Below are positions 16,192-23,515 of a DNA stretch of 25,294 bases, one piece after another (within the stretch, counting starts at the first letter, position 1; each line of letters begins with the position of its first letter). Below the pieces are notes generated by a model. The model was given only the letters and a program-made list of their open reading frames with translations. It had not been told where the DNA came from and did not search any database. Location of the stretch: positions 1 to 25,294 of the forward strand of contig CAWUTX010000058.1 in NCBI GenBank assembly GCA_963925015.1. Reading direction: 5' to 3'. The position numbers and the translations under genes are program-made. The DNA comes from JAQBXX01 sp963925015. GTDB lineage: Bacteria; Pseudomonadota; Gammaproteobacteria; SURF-13.

Positions 16192-16540
16192 CGAACTGCC
16201 GGCCATCCCCGGCAAGCGCTACTTCGCCATCGGCGAAGTGAGCGAACTGTGCGCGGTCAAGCCGCACGTATTGCGCTACTGGGAACAGGAATTTCCGCAG
16301 CTCAAGCCCACCAAGCGCCGCGGCAACCGGCGCTACTATCAGCGCCACGACGTACTGATGATCCGGCAGATACGCAGCCTGCTCTACGAACACGGCTTCA
16401 CCATCGGCGGAGCACGCCAGCGCCTCACAGACCATAATGAAAATCTCGATCAGGCCGAGAAACCCCACAACAAACAGCTCCTGCTTCAGTTACGCACCGA
16501 GCTGGGGGACATCCTCAAGCTGCTCGACACCCTAAAATAA
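16169..16540 (+). CDS. MerR-family transcriptional regulator
   Basis: Short MerR-type DNA-binding protein, 123 residues. The winged helix-turn-helix is clear from about residue 17: YFAIGEVSELCAVKPHVLRYWEQEF, then KRRGNRRYYQRHDVLMIRQI. The C-terminus is a short predicted helix (LLLQLRTELGDILKLLDTLK), likely for dimerisation, with no cysteine pair for metal sensing. It overlaps the end of ihfA by 23 bp and precedes tRNA-Pro; a MerR-like gene in this place is conserved in gammaproteobacteria such as Pseudomonas, but its targets are unknown to me. The 94 bp that follow hold only a weak GC stem (CGCCGC 16541-16546 with GCGGCG 16558-16563) without a T-run. Confidence 0.93.
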   Translation: MLEASHNNELPAIPGKRYFAIGEVSELCAVKPHVLRYWEQEFPQLKPTKRRGNRRYYQRHDVLMIRQIRSLLYEHGFTIGGARQRLTDHNENLDQAEKPHNKQLLLQLRTELGDILKLLDTLK

Positions 16541-16634
16541 CGCCGCCTGATTCCGGCGCGGCGCATTCTGCGGTATCATGTGCGCCCTAGCATTTATTCC
16601 CGCCACAATACCCTGCCTTCAAGCAGATCAAACA

Positions 16635-16711
<77 letters not shown>

Positions 16712-16769
16712 GATTATACAAGGCGGACGCTGCCTATTATCCGAGCTGCAGCGGCTGCTTCCTCGCTCC

Positions 16770-17165
16770 TCAGTCCTTGTTCCCTTTATCCTTGTTCCCT
16801 TTATTCTTACGCCCCTTGCCTTTGCGCTCTTGGTAGGCCTGTCCGTAGTCCTCCGACATCATGAAGTACACGGGTTTGCCGCAGGCGTTGTACTTGCCGC
16901 AATGCTTGGCCCATTTCTTCGCGTGACCCGGAGGTACGTGCAGATAGATCGGAGCGATCACCACCGCCGACGGCTGACGCAGGATGATCACCGGCTGAGG
17001 GTGCAGCAAAATCATCTGCGGCATCACGTTGCCGAAATGTACTTGGCCATAAACGCCCGGGCTGATTTCACCGCTTACGCTGATGCTCACGCTGGGCGTT
17101 GCCGCATGGGTAGCCAGACTGGCGAGCATGAGGCTGGCCAAGGCTGTTGCTTTCATGATTTTCAT
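16770..17165 (-). CDS. Small secreted protein of unknown function with K/G/N-rich tail
   Basis: A 131-residue protein with a signal peptide (KIMKATALASLMLASLATHA, cut near A21) and a short beta-rich body. The most recognisable part is VVIAPIYLHVPPGHAKKWAKHCGKYNACGKPVYFM, with two cysteines eight residues apart, a pattern I have seen in uncharacterised proteobacterial periplasmic proteins. The tail KGKGRKNKGNKDKGNKD is encoded partly by a 15-bp tandem repeat (16775-16789 and 16790-16804). Of three in-frame ATGs (17168, 17165, 17156), 17165 is preferred because AAGGAG lies 4 nt upstream; the other spacings are 1 and 13 nt. It faces the neighbouring tRNA-Pro on the opposite strand. Function is unknown. 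Confidence 0.65.
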   Translation of the reverse strand: MKIMKATALASLMLASLATHAATPSVSISVSGEISPGVYGQVHFGNVMPQMILLHPQPVIILRQPSAVVIAPIYLHVPPGHAKKWAKHCGKYNACGKPVYFMMSEDYGQAYQERKGKGRKNKGNKDKGNKD

Positions 17166-17209
17166 CATGCTCCTTTCGAGGCTTGAGTTTGTGAAGGGTG
17201 CCTGCCACA

Positions 17210-17491
17210 TTACGCGGTCTTGGGTTGATCGTCAGCGTGAGGCATTGTCCAATGGGGTTTGAGTCTGAACAGGTAGCCGTGATCAATCATTATGTGAGGC
17301 ATGGTGATCAATATGAATGACGAGCAGATGTGGGCTCGCTTGGTGGCATCTGTGGGATCCGCCCACACTTGGTCGCGCTTGAGCTCTACGTCAATGCCGA
17401 TGCGCTGGTCGGCCACAGAGAGATCAACCGCCTTAACTTGCCACGGCGATTTGATTCCAAGCAGGTGTTCGTACAGGGCAGTGTTTTGCAT
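17210..17491 (-). pseudogene. Remnant of ISL3-family transposase (N-terminal part)
   Basis: The first 40 or so residues, MQNTALYEHLLGIKSPWQVK and on through VDLSVADQRIGIDVEL, match the conserved N-terminus of ISL3-family transposases (LYxxLLGxxxPWxVxxVxL, then a V-x-V-x-[VL]-[ED] strand). In an intact protein a zinc-finger-like CPxCG segment and several hundred residues with the DDE domain would follow. Here the frame runs into VWADPTDATKRAHIC, without any of this, and stops at 93 residues. I read it as a decayed end of an insertion sequence. I could not identify terminal inverted repeats. The 124 bp on its upstream side (17492-17615) are AT-richer than the surroundings and hold no gene. Confidence 0.55.
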
Positions 17492-17615
17492 GATGTTGTC
17501 CGTTAGGTTAAAAAACCGTATTCTCAGCTATCAAGGAAAAATCAGGGCTTTTTTGATGAAGAACCATAAATTTGTTGGCAAGATGTACGCATAGATTAGG
17601 TGCTGGAGAGAGAAC

Positions 17616-18056
17616 ATGAGTGAAGCTGAACAAAAGACTGAAGCCGCTACCGCATCGAAGCGCGGGGGGGGAATCAAATGGATCGTGGGCGCATTGTTGT
17701 TGCTGTTCGCCGCAGCCGCTGTGATGAATTTGCCGCGCGGTTACAGCGACGACTTGTCGCGCATCGGCAAGGGTCAGGCGGCTGTCGTGCTGATACGCGA
17801 CAAGAATGCGTTGGACAGTTACGAGCTGCAGCACGTAATGGATGACATACGCGATCAGTATGCCGGACGGGTCGAGTTTCTGATGACCGACTATGACACT
17901 CCGGAAGGGCGCGCATTTATGGCTGCCAATAACGCTGAACCGGTGAGGCTGGTGTTGTTCGACGCCAGCGGCAATCCAGTGAAAATTTTGAATGCGCCGC
18001 TAACTGCCGGGAATCTGCAGCATGAAATCGCTGACGTGATCGGGATAAAACCATGA
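17616..18056 (+). CDS. Membrane-anchored thioredoxin-fold protein lacking the CxxC motif
   Basis: A 146-residue protein with a charged N-terminus, one transmembrane segment (about residues 20-38, IKWIVGALLLLFAAAAVMNL) and an outside domain that looks like a thioredoxin fold: a first strand AAVVLIRDK, a long helix (LDSYELQHVMDDIRDQYAG), strand VEFLMTDYD, helix, then VRLVLFDASGNPV and a C-terminal helix. Where thioredoxins have WCxxC there is no cysteine at all, so it should not be a redox enzyme. The ATG has GGAGAG upstream. Its stop overlaps the ATG of the next small reading frame (ATGA). Function unknown. Confidence 0.65.
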   Translation: MSEAEQKTEAATASKRGGGIKWIVGALLLLFAAAAVMNLPRGYSDDLSRIGKGQAAVVLIRDKNALDSYELQHVMDDIRDQYAGRVEFLMTDYDTPEGRAFMAANNAEPVRLVLFDASGNPVKILNAPLTAGNLQHEIADVIGIKP

Positions 18057-18361
18057 GTTCGACTCTACTGCAATCGGACATCAACAGCCTGCCCTTTTTG
18101 AAGGAAGTGGACGACTGGTGGGTTAGCTGGATTGAAGAGATTCCCGGTGTAAATTGCCAAGAGCAAACCTACGAAAATCTGCAAGGATCTTGGTGTTCTT
18201 CCTGTCAAATAGCACGCCGTGTGTCAGGTAGGCTACGCCAACCTTACCTACGACTTACCCGGCATTCGAGCGATCATTGCGCCGCGCTTCAAAGAATCGG
18301 GACAACATTCTGCCGCACTCCTCCGCCAATACCCCGCCCATATGCTCTACGCGGTGGTTGA
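18053..18361 (+). pseudogene. HicB-like antitoxin fragment, probably frameshifted
   Basis: The first 45 residues contain VDDWWVSWIEEIPGVNCQEQ followed by TYEN, which strongly resembles the single-domain HicB-like proteins (W-V-[GS]-W-I-E-E-I-P-G-V-N-C-Q-E). After TYENLQG the expected helix (L-x-x-L-x-x-x-L-x-E-A) is missing; the frame goes on with unrelated residues rich in C, R, P and T and runs into the 3' end of tadA on the other strand. I take it as a truncated or frameshifted copy, with no HicA toxin gene next to it. Its ATG overlaps the previous gene's stop (ATGA), which looks like a coupled pair, so a real short protein cannot be excluded. Confidence 0.5.
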
Positions 18362-18722
18362 GCCTGCCTGAGTCCATAATATTAAAGGCGCTGACAATGG
18401 CTCCGGCCTTGGGATCGCTCGCGCCGAACACCAGGCGCTTGATGCGTGCGTGCACCATTGCGCCCGCGCACATGACGCACGGCTCCAGCGTGACGTAGAG
18501 CGTGGTGTCGTTCAGCCGGTAGTTGCCGAGCTTTTCCGCACCGGCGCGCAGCGCCATGATCTCGGCGTGAGCGGTGGGGTCGTGCACGGCGATGGGGCGG
18601 TTCCAGCCTGCGCCGATGATTTCGTCGTTCAACAACAGCACCGCGCCGACCGGCACTTCGCCTTCCTGTTGTGCGCGCTCGGCGAGTTTGAGGGCGTGTT
18701 GCATCCAGTCGATGTCAGTCAT
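18255..18722 (-). CDS. tadA: tRNA-specific adenosine deaminase TadA
   Basis: Zinc enzyme that converts adenosine 34 to inosine in tRNA-Arg(ACG), needed to read all CGN codons; 155 residues. The deaminase motifs are complete: H52-A-E54 (TAHAEIMALR) with the proton-shuttling glutamate, and P-C82-V-M-C85 that completes the zinc site. The C-terminal helix ends FFEARRN. It is the third gene of guaB-guaA-tadA, an order shared with Pseudomonas. The Shine-Dalgarno-like GAGGG that lies 3 nt before its ATG is the edge of a REP-like palindrome. Confidence 0.96.
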   Translation of the reverse strand: MTDIDWMQHALKLAERAQQEGEVPVGAVLLLNDEIIGAGWNRPIAVHDPTAHAEIMALRAGAEKLGNYRLNDTTLYVTLEPCVMCAGAMVHARIKRLVFGASDPKAGAIVSAFNIMDSGRLNHRVEHMGGVLAEECGRMLSRFFEARRNDRSNAG

Positions 18723-18725
18723 TTT

Positions 18726-18800
18726 CCCTCACCCTGCCCTCTCCCGGAGGGAGAGGGGAAAGACGTTCCTTCTCCAGGAGGAAGAAGGTCGAGATGAGGG
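18726..18800. repeat. Compound REP-like palindrome between guaA and tadA (copy C)
   Basis: The element begins CCCTCACCCTG and ends GATGAGGG, so its ends are inverted (CCCTCA/TGAGGG). Inside are two hairpins: CCCTCTCCC-GGA-GGGAGAGGG, and an imperfect CCTTCTCC...GGAAGAAGG. It fills nearly the whole 81-bp gap between the guaA stop and the tadA start. This is the fullest of three related elements in the window. Confidence 0.8.
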
Positions 18801-18803
18801 CCA

Positions 18804-20378
18804 TCACTCCCACTCGATGGTGGCGGGCGGCTTGCCGGAGATGTCATAGACCACGCGGCTCACGCCGGGCACTTCGTTGATGATGCGGGTGGAAATTTTA
18901 TCCAGCACTTCGTAGGGCAGATGCGCCCAGTGCGCGGTCATAAAGTCCACGGTCTCCACCGCGCGCAGCGAGATGACGTGGTCGTAGCGCCGCGCGTCGC
19001 CCATCACGCCTACGGATTTCACCGGCAGGAATACGGCGAACGCCTGGCTCACCTTGTCGTAGAGATTGTGCCTGTGCAGCTCTTCCATAAAAATCGCATC
19101 CGCCTTGCGCAGCGTGTCGGCGTAGTCTTTTTTTACCTCGCCCAGGATGCGCACGCCGAGGCCGGGGCCGGGGAACGGGTGGCGGTACACCATTTCGTAC
19201 GGTAGCCCCAGCTCCACGCCGAGACGGCGCACCTCGTCCTTGAACAGTTCGCGCAGCGGCTCGACCAGTTTGAGTTTCATCTTTTCCGGCAGGCCGCCGA
19301 CGTTGTGATGTGACTTGATGACGTGCGCCTTGCCCGATTTTGCGGCGGCGGATTCGATCACGTCGGGGTAGATGGTGCCCTGCGCGAGCCATTTGATATT
19401 GCGCAGCTTGACGGCTTCTTCCTCAAACACCTCGATAAACAAGCGGCCGATGTGTTTGCGCTTTTCTTCGGGGTCGGCGACGCCTTTCAGTGCATCGAGA
19501 AAGCGCCGCTCGGCATCCACGCGCAGCACCTTGAGGCCCATGTGCTTGGCGAAGGTCGCCATCACCTGATCGCCTTCATGCAGGCGCAACAGGCCGTTGT
19601 CCACGAATACGCAGGTCAACTGATCGCCGATAGCCTTGTGCAACAGCGCGGCCACCACTGACGAGTCCACGCCGCCGGACAAACCCAGCAGCACTTCGTT
19701 GTTTCCCACTTGATTGCGCACCTGCGCGATGCTGTCTTCGATGATGTTGTGCGCCGTCCACAGCGCGGCGCAGCCGCAAATCTCCAGCACGAAGCGTTGC
19801 AGGATGCGCGCACCCTGATGCGTGTGTGTGACTTCGGGATGGAATTGCAGGCCGTAAAAATGGCGTGCCTCGTCGGCCATGCCGGCCAGCGGCGCCGATG
19901 GGGTGCTGGCGATCACCTTGAAGCCGGGAGGCAAGCGCGCCACGCGGTCGCCGTGGCTCATCCACACGTCGAGCAGGCCGTGGCCTTCTTCGTTGGTGCG
20001 ATCTTCGATATCGCGCAGCAATGCGGAGTGGCCATGCCCACGCACCTCGGCGTAACCGAATTCACGGTGGGCGGAACTCTCCACCTCGCCGCCCAACTGC
20101 GCCGCCATGGTCTGCATACCGTAGCAGATGCCAAGCACCGGCACGCCGAGAGCAAACACCGACTGTGGCGCGCGTGGCGTGCCCTGCAGCGTCACCGATT
20201 CCGGCCCGCCGGAGAGAATCACACCCTTGGGGGCGAAGGCGCGCAGTGCGTCTTCACTTATGTCCCACGGATGTATTTCGCAATACACGCCGAACTCGCG
20301 CACGCGGCGCGCGATGAGCTGCGTGTATTGCGACCCGAAGTCGAGGATGAGGATGCGGTCGGAGTGGATGTTTTTCAT
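18804..20378 (-). CDS. guaA: GMP synthase (glutamine-hydrolysing)
   Basis: Last enzyme of GMP synthesis: it aminates XMP with ammonia from glutamine, using ATP. 524 residues, standard length. The N-terminal class I glutamine amidotransferase has its nucleophile C85 in GICYGMQ and the His-Glu pair in FHPEVTHT. The ATP pyrophosphatase domain has the P-loop LGLSGGVDSSV. The C-terminal dimerisation domain ends in TIEWE. It lies downstream of guaB on the same strand, with an 84-bp gap filled by a long inverted repeat. The 12 nt between that repeat and the ATG (TGAAACTTAGTT on the coding strand) show no Shine-Dalgarno. Confidence 0.98.
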   Translation of the reverse strand: MKNIHSDRILILDFGSQYTQLIARRVREFGVYCEIHPWDISEDALRAFAPKGVILSGGPESVTLQGTPRAPQSVFALGVPVLGICYGMQTMAAQLGGEVESSAHREFGYAEVRGHGHSALLRDIEDRTNEEGHGLLDVWMSHGDRVARLPPGFKVIASTPSAPLAGMADEARHFYGLQFHPEVTHTHQGARILQRFVLEICGCAALWTAHNIIEDSIAQVRNQVGNNEVLLGLSGGVDSSVVAALLHKAIGDQLTCVFVDNGLLRLHEGDQVMATFAKHMGLKVLRVDAERRFLDALKGVADPEEKRKHIGRLFIEVFEEEAVKLRNIKWLAQGTIYPDVIESAAAKSGKAHVIKSHHNVGGLPEKMKLKLVEPLRELFKDEVRRLGVELGLPYEMVYRHPFPGPGLGVRILGEVKKDYADTLRKADAIFMEELHRHNLYDKVSQAFAVFLPVKSVGVMGDARRYDHVISLRAVETVDFMTAHWAHLPYEVLDKISTRIINEVPGVSRVVYDISGKPPATIEWE

Positions 20379-20390
20379 AACTAAGTTTCA

Positions 20391-20459
20391 AGTAGCAAGT
20401 TACAAGTAGCAAGAATAAAAAAACAGCTTCTTGTCACTTGCTACTTGTTACTTGCTACT
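20391..20459. repeat. Long inverted repeat with 7-mer tandem-repeat arms, between guaB and guaA
   Basis: The arms at 20391-20413 and 20437-20459 pair at 22 of 23 positions. The left arm is built of CAAGTAG-like units (CAAGTAG, CAAGTTA, CAAGTAG, CAAG, counted from 20389). The right side has CTTGTCA, CTTGCTA, CTTGTTA and CTTGCTA. The loop contains a run of seven A residues. On the coding (minus) strand the hairpin ends 12 nt before the guaA ATG, and its other end lies 3 bp from the guaB stop. Confidence 0.9.
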
Positions 20460-20462
20460 GTT

Positions 20463-21929
20463 TCAATCAATTCTGTAATTCGGTGCTTCTTTGGTGATGG
20501 TGACATCATGCACGTGACTTTCACGCATGCCTGCTGCGGTGACGCGCACGAAGTGCGGCTTGGTGCGCATGGCGTCGATGGTGCGGCAGCCAGTGTAGCC
20601 CATGCTGGCGCGCAGGCCGCCCATCAACTGGTGCACGATGGCGTGCATGCTGCCTTTGTACGGCACGCGGCCCTCGATGCCTTCTGGCACGAGCTTTTCG
20701 GCGTCGTTGGTGTCTTCCTGAAAATAACGTTCGCTCGCGCCGCGCCCTTGCTTCATGGCGCCGAGCGAGCCCATGCCACGGTAGGATTTATAGGAACGGC
20801 CCTGATACAACTCGACCTCGCCCGGCGCCTCTTCGGTGCCGGCGAACAGGCTGCCGATCATCACCGAATATGCGCCCGCAGCGAGCGCCTTGGCGACATC
20901 GCCCGAGAAACGGATACCGCCGTCGGAGATGAGCGGCACGCCGCTCGCGGCCAGCGCCTTGGCCACATCCATGATCGCACTCAACTGCGGCACGCCGACG
21001 CCGGTGACGATGCGCGTGGTGCAGATGGAGCCCGGACCGATGCCGACCTTGACGCCGTCCGCGCCCGCCTCCACCAACGCGAGCGCCGCCGCTCCGGTGG
21101 CGACGTTGCCGCCGATAATTTGCAGATCGGGATAAGCCTGCTTCAACTGGCGCACGCGGTCGATCACAAACTGCGAATGGCCGTGCGCGGTGTCTACCAC
21201 AATCACGTCCACACCTGCGGCGACCAACGCCGCGACGCGCTCTTCGGTATCCGCTCCGGTGCCGACGGCGGCGCCGACACGCAATCTGCCCTGCGTGTCC
21301 TTGCAGGCGTAGGGATTTTCCTTGGCCTTTTGAATGTCCTTGAAAGTAATCAGGCCGCGCAACTGGAATTTATCATTCACCACCAGCACTTTCTCAATGC
21401 GGTGTTGATGCAGAAGTTGCACCACCTCGGCACGATCAGCGCCCTCGCGCACCGTGACCAGGCGCTCTTTGGGTGTCATGATGCTGGACACGGGCGCATC
21501 GCTCTGCGGCTCGAAACGCAGGTCGCGCCCGGTGACGATACCGACCAGCTTCTCATTTTCCACCACCGGCACGCCGGAGATGTTGTTGGCGCGCGTGATG
21601 GCGAGCACCTCGCCAATGCTGGTGTCGGGCGACACGCTGATCGGGTCTTTGATCACGCCGCTCTCGAATTTTTTGACCAGACGCACCTGACGCGCCTGCT
21701 CCTCGACGCTCATGTTTTTATGCACGATGCCGACACCGCCTTCCTGCGCCATGCTGATCGCAAGCCGCGCCTCGGTGACGCTGTCCATGGCGGCGGACAG
21801 GAGTGGGATATGGAGTTTGATCTCGCGCGTGAGCCAACTGCCGAGTTCGGCCTGCTTGGGCAGGAGGGAGGAATGCGCCGGCACCAGCAGCACATCATCA
21901 AAGGTCAGACCTTGCTCGGTAATACGCAT
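20463..21929 (-). CDS. guaB: Inosine-5'-monophosphate dehydrogenase
   Basis: Converts IMP to XMP with NAD+, the controlled first step to GMP. From the chosen ATG at 21929 the protein has 488 residues, the same as E. coli GuaB, and begins MRITEQGLTFDDVLLVPAHS. An in-frame extension upstream to 21968 would add 13 unconserved residues and would consume the promoter's -10 element. A (beta/alpha)8 barrel holds the catalytic cysteine C303 in GPGSICTTRIVTG. Two CBS domains (about 92-205) are inserted in it. The mobile flap YKGSMHAIVHQLMGG lies near the C-terminus. It is the first gene of guaB-guaA-tadA and is divergent from xseA. Confidence 0.98.
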   Translation of the reverse strand: MRITEQGLTFDDVLLVPAHSSLLPKQAELGSWLTREIKLHIPLLSAAMDSVTEARLAISMAQEGGVGIVHKNMSVEEQARQVRLVKKFESGVIKDPISVSPDTSIGEVLAITRANNISGVPVVENEKLVGIVTGRDLRFEPQSDAPVSSIMTPKERLVTVREGADRAEVVQLLHQHRIEKVLVVNDKFQLRGLITFKDIQKAKENPYACKDTQGRLRVGAAVGTGADTEERVAALVAAGVDVIVVDTAHGHSQFVIDRVRQLKQAYPDLQIIGGNVATGAAALALVEAGADGVKVGIGPGSICTTRIVTGVGVPQLSAIMDVAKALAASGVPLISDGGIRFSGDVAKALAAGAYSVMIGSLFAGTEEAPGEVELYQGRSYKSYRGMGSLGAMKQGRGASERYFQEDTNDAEKLVPEGIEGRVPYKGSMHAIVHQLMGGLRASMGYTGCRTIDAMRTKPHFVRVTAAGMRESHVHDVTITKEAPNYRID

Positions 21930-21959
21930 GGCAGGTTTCCCGATAAAACCAAGCGGGTT

Positions 21960-21965
21960 ATTATA
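21960..21965 (-). promoter_or_regulatory. Candidate -10 element of the guaB promoter
   Basis: On the minus strand these bases read TATAAT, a perfect sigma-70 -10, 30 nt before the guaB ATG. The best -35 at 17-bp spacing is poor (TCGCTA). The hexamer straddles the left end of the palindromic element starting at 21964, so any -35 contacts would lie inside that element. Confidence 0.5.
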
Positions 21966-22119
21966 CATGGTGCCAGAAATCGTAGCGAGCGGCTTTCAGG
22001 CGGGGGCGGTGGAGCGCAGGAACCGGAGTGTACATACAGTCTGCCGCTACGCGGCCCCGGATTCCGAGCACCGCACGCACCCGCATCAAAGACGCGCAGT
22101 AGATTTAGGGCGCTATGTA
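21964..22119. mobile_element. MITE-like palindromic element, complete copy
   Basis: A 156-bp noncoding element. The left end TACATGGTGCCAGAAATC (21964-21981) and the right end GATTTAGGGCGCTATGTA (22102-22119) are inverted repeats with 14 of 18 matches. The interior is also imperfectly palindromic: GCGGCTTTCAGGCGGGGGCGG and the following GAGCGCAGGAACCGG roughly pair with CGGATTCCGAGCACCGC and GCACCCGCATCAAAGACGCGC. TTA occurs directly outside both ends and could be a 3-bp target duplication. Its first 58 bases recur with 55 identities at 25237-25294. It has no coding capacity, as expected of a MITE, and fills most of the guaB-xseA gap. Confidence 0.75.
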
Positions 22120-22159
22120 TTAAGGTAAATTGGCATGATTGAGCTATGATTCCCGCTAT

Positions 22160-23515
22160 ATGAGCACCCTCGCCCCCGAAACCGCCCCGTTGCGCGATGT
22201 CTACAGCATTTCGCGCCTGAACATGGAGGCGCGTGAGCTGCTGGAAGGCACTTTCCCGCTGATCTGGGTGGAGGGGGAAATCTCCAACCTCGCACGCCCC
22301 ACCTCCGGGCACCTCTATTTCGCGCTCAAGGACGCAGCGGCGCAGGTGCGCTGCGCGCTGTTCCGCAACCGCATGCGCCTGCCGTTCACGCCGGAAAACG
22401 GCATGCAGGTGCTGGCGCGGGTGAGCGTGAGTCTGTATGAACAGCGCGGCGAATTTCAACTCATCGTCGAGCACCTGGAGCCCGCCGGTGACGGTGCCCT
22501 GCTGCGCGCCTTCGAGCAGCTCAAGCAACGCCTCGCGGCGGCGGGTCTGTTCGATGCGACGCACAAGAAACCGCTGCCCAGCCTGCCGCAGCGCATCGGT
22601 GTCGTCACCTCGCCCACCGGTGCGGCCCTGCGCGACATCCTCACCACCCTGCGCCGCCGTTTTCCTGCCCTGCCGGTGCTGATTTATCCGGTGCCGGTGC
22701 AGGGCGCGGGCGCAGCGGAAAAAATCGCCGCCGCGATCCGGCTCGCGGATCAGCGTCGCGAGTGCGACGTGCTCATCGTAGCGCGCGGCGGCGGCTCGCT
22801 CGAAGACCTGTGGGCATTCAACGAAGAGGTGGTAGCGCGCGCGATCTACGCCTGCGGCATACCGGTCGTCACCGGCATCGGCCACGAGATCGATTTCACC
22901 ATCGCCGACCTCGTCGCCGACCAGCGCGCGCCCACACCCACTGCGGCGGCGGAGCTGGTGAGCCCCGACGCGGCGACGTGGCAGCAGACGCTGGCCCGCA
23001 TGCAGGCGCGGCTGACGTTCCTCATGCGCACGCAGCTCGACCAGACGCGGCAATCGCTGAGCTTTCTGCAACGGCGTCTGCAACACCCCGGCCAGCGCCT
23101 GCGCGAGCGCGTGCAACGTCTCGACGAATTGGAGCAGCGCCTGCAACTTGCATGGCGCGCCACACAACACGTGCGCCTGAGTCGGGCGACGGAATTGCGC
23201 GCGCGCTTGCAACACCAGACACCACTTTATCGACTGCAGCAACTGCGCACGCGGCGCGAAACGCTGGCGCTGCGGCTCGAAGGCGCGCTGCGTCAGCGGC
23301 TGGAAAAATACAGCACCCAACTCGCCATGCTCACGCGCGCGCTGGAAGCGGTCAGCCCGCTCGCCACGCTCGCGCGCGGTTACGCCATCGTGCAGCGGCT
23401 ACCGCAGGGCGATGTGATACGTTCCGCGCGCGAAGTCGCGCCGGGCGACCGCGTGGAGACACGTCTCGGCGCAGGCCGTTTGATATGCAGCGTTGAGCAG
23501 GCCGTCAATGACTAA
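22160..23515 (+). CDS. xseA: Exodeoxyribonuclease VII large subunit
   Basis: Catalytic large subunit of ExoVII, a single-strand nuclease; it works with several copies of the small subunit XseB, whose gene is not in this window. From ATG 22160 it has 451 residues, the usual length. The N-terminal OB-fold is VYSISRLNMEARELLEG and WVEGEISNLARPTSGHLYF. The catalytic region has VVTSPTGAALRDIL, DVLIVARGGGSLEDLWAFN and VVTGIGHEIDFTIADLVAD. A long coiled coil (about 280-390) and the closing SPLATLARGYAIV follow. An upstream in-frame TTG at 22139 is possible, but neither start has a good Shine-Dalgarno. Its last 8 bp overlap the next gene. Confidence 0.97.
   Translation: MSTLAPETAPLRDVYSISRLNMEARELLEGTFPLIWVEGEISNLARPTSGHLYFALKDAAAQVRCALFRNRMRLPFTPENGMQVLARVSVSLYEQRGEFQLIVEHLEPAGDGALLRAFEQLKQRLAAAGLFDATHKKPLPSLPQRIGVVTSPTGAALRDILTTLRRRFPALPVLIYPVPVQGAGAAEKIAAAIRLADQRRECDVLIVARGGGSLEDLWAFNEEVVARAIYACGIPVVTGIGHEIDFTIADLVADQRAPTPTAAAELVSPDAATWQQTLARMQARLTFLMRTQLDQTRQSLSFLQRRLQHPGQRLRERVQRLDELEQRLQLAWRATQHVRLSRATELRARLQHQTPLYRLQQLRTRRETLALRLEGALRQRLEKYSTQLAMLTRALEAVSPLATLARGYAIVQRLPQGDVIRSAREVAPGDRVETRLGAGRLICSVEQAVND

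Noticed and set aside
21930..21968. Longer guaB start at 21968
   Set aside because: It would add 13 unconserved residues and overlap the TATAAT box; the start at 21929 gives the exact family length.
20445..22142. A 565-codon open frame antisense to guaB
   Set aside because: It mirrors the codon pattern of guaB, is rich in H, A, R and D with no recognisable domain, and covers the palindromic element. Long antisense frames are expected in high-GC DNA.
21905..23320. A 471-codon minus-strand frame opposite xseA
   Set aside because: xseA on the plus strand is unmistakable, and the antisense product (R/Q/H/A-rich) has no family character.
22762..23496. A 244-codon frame within xseA, plus strand
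   Set aside because: Composed almost only of R, A, H, T and P; a frame-shifted shadow of the GC-rich xseA coding sequence.
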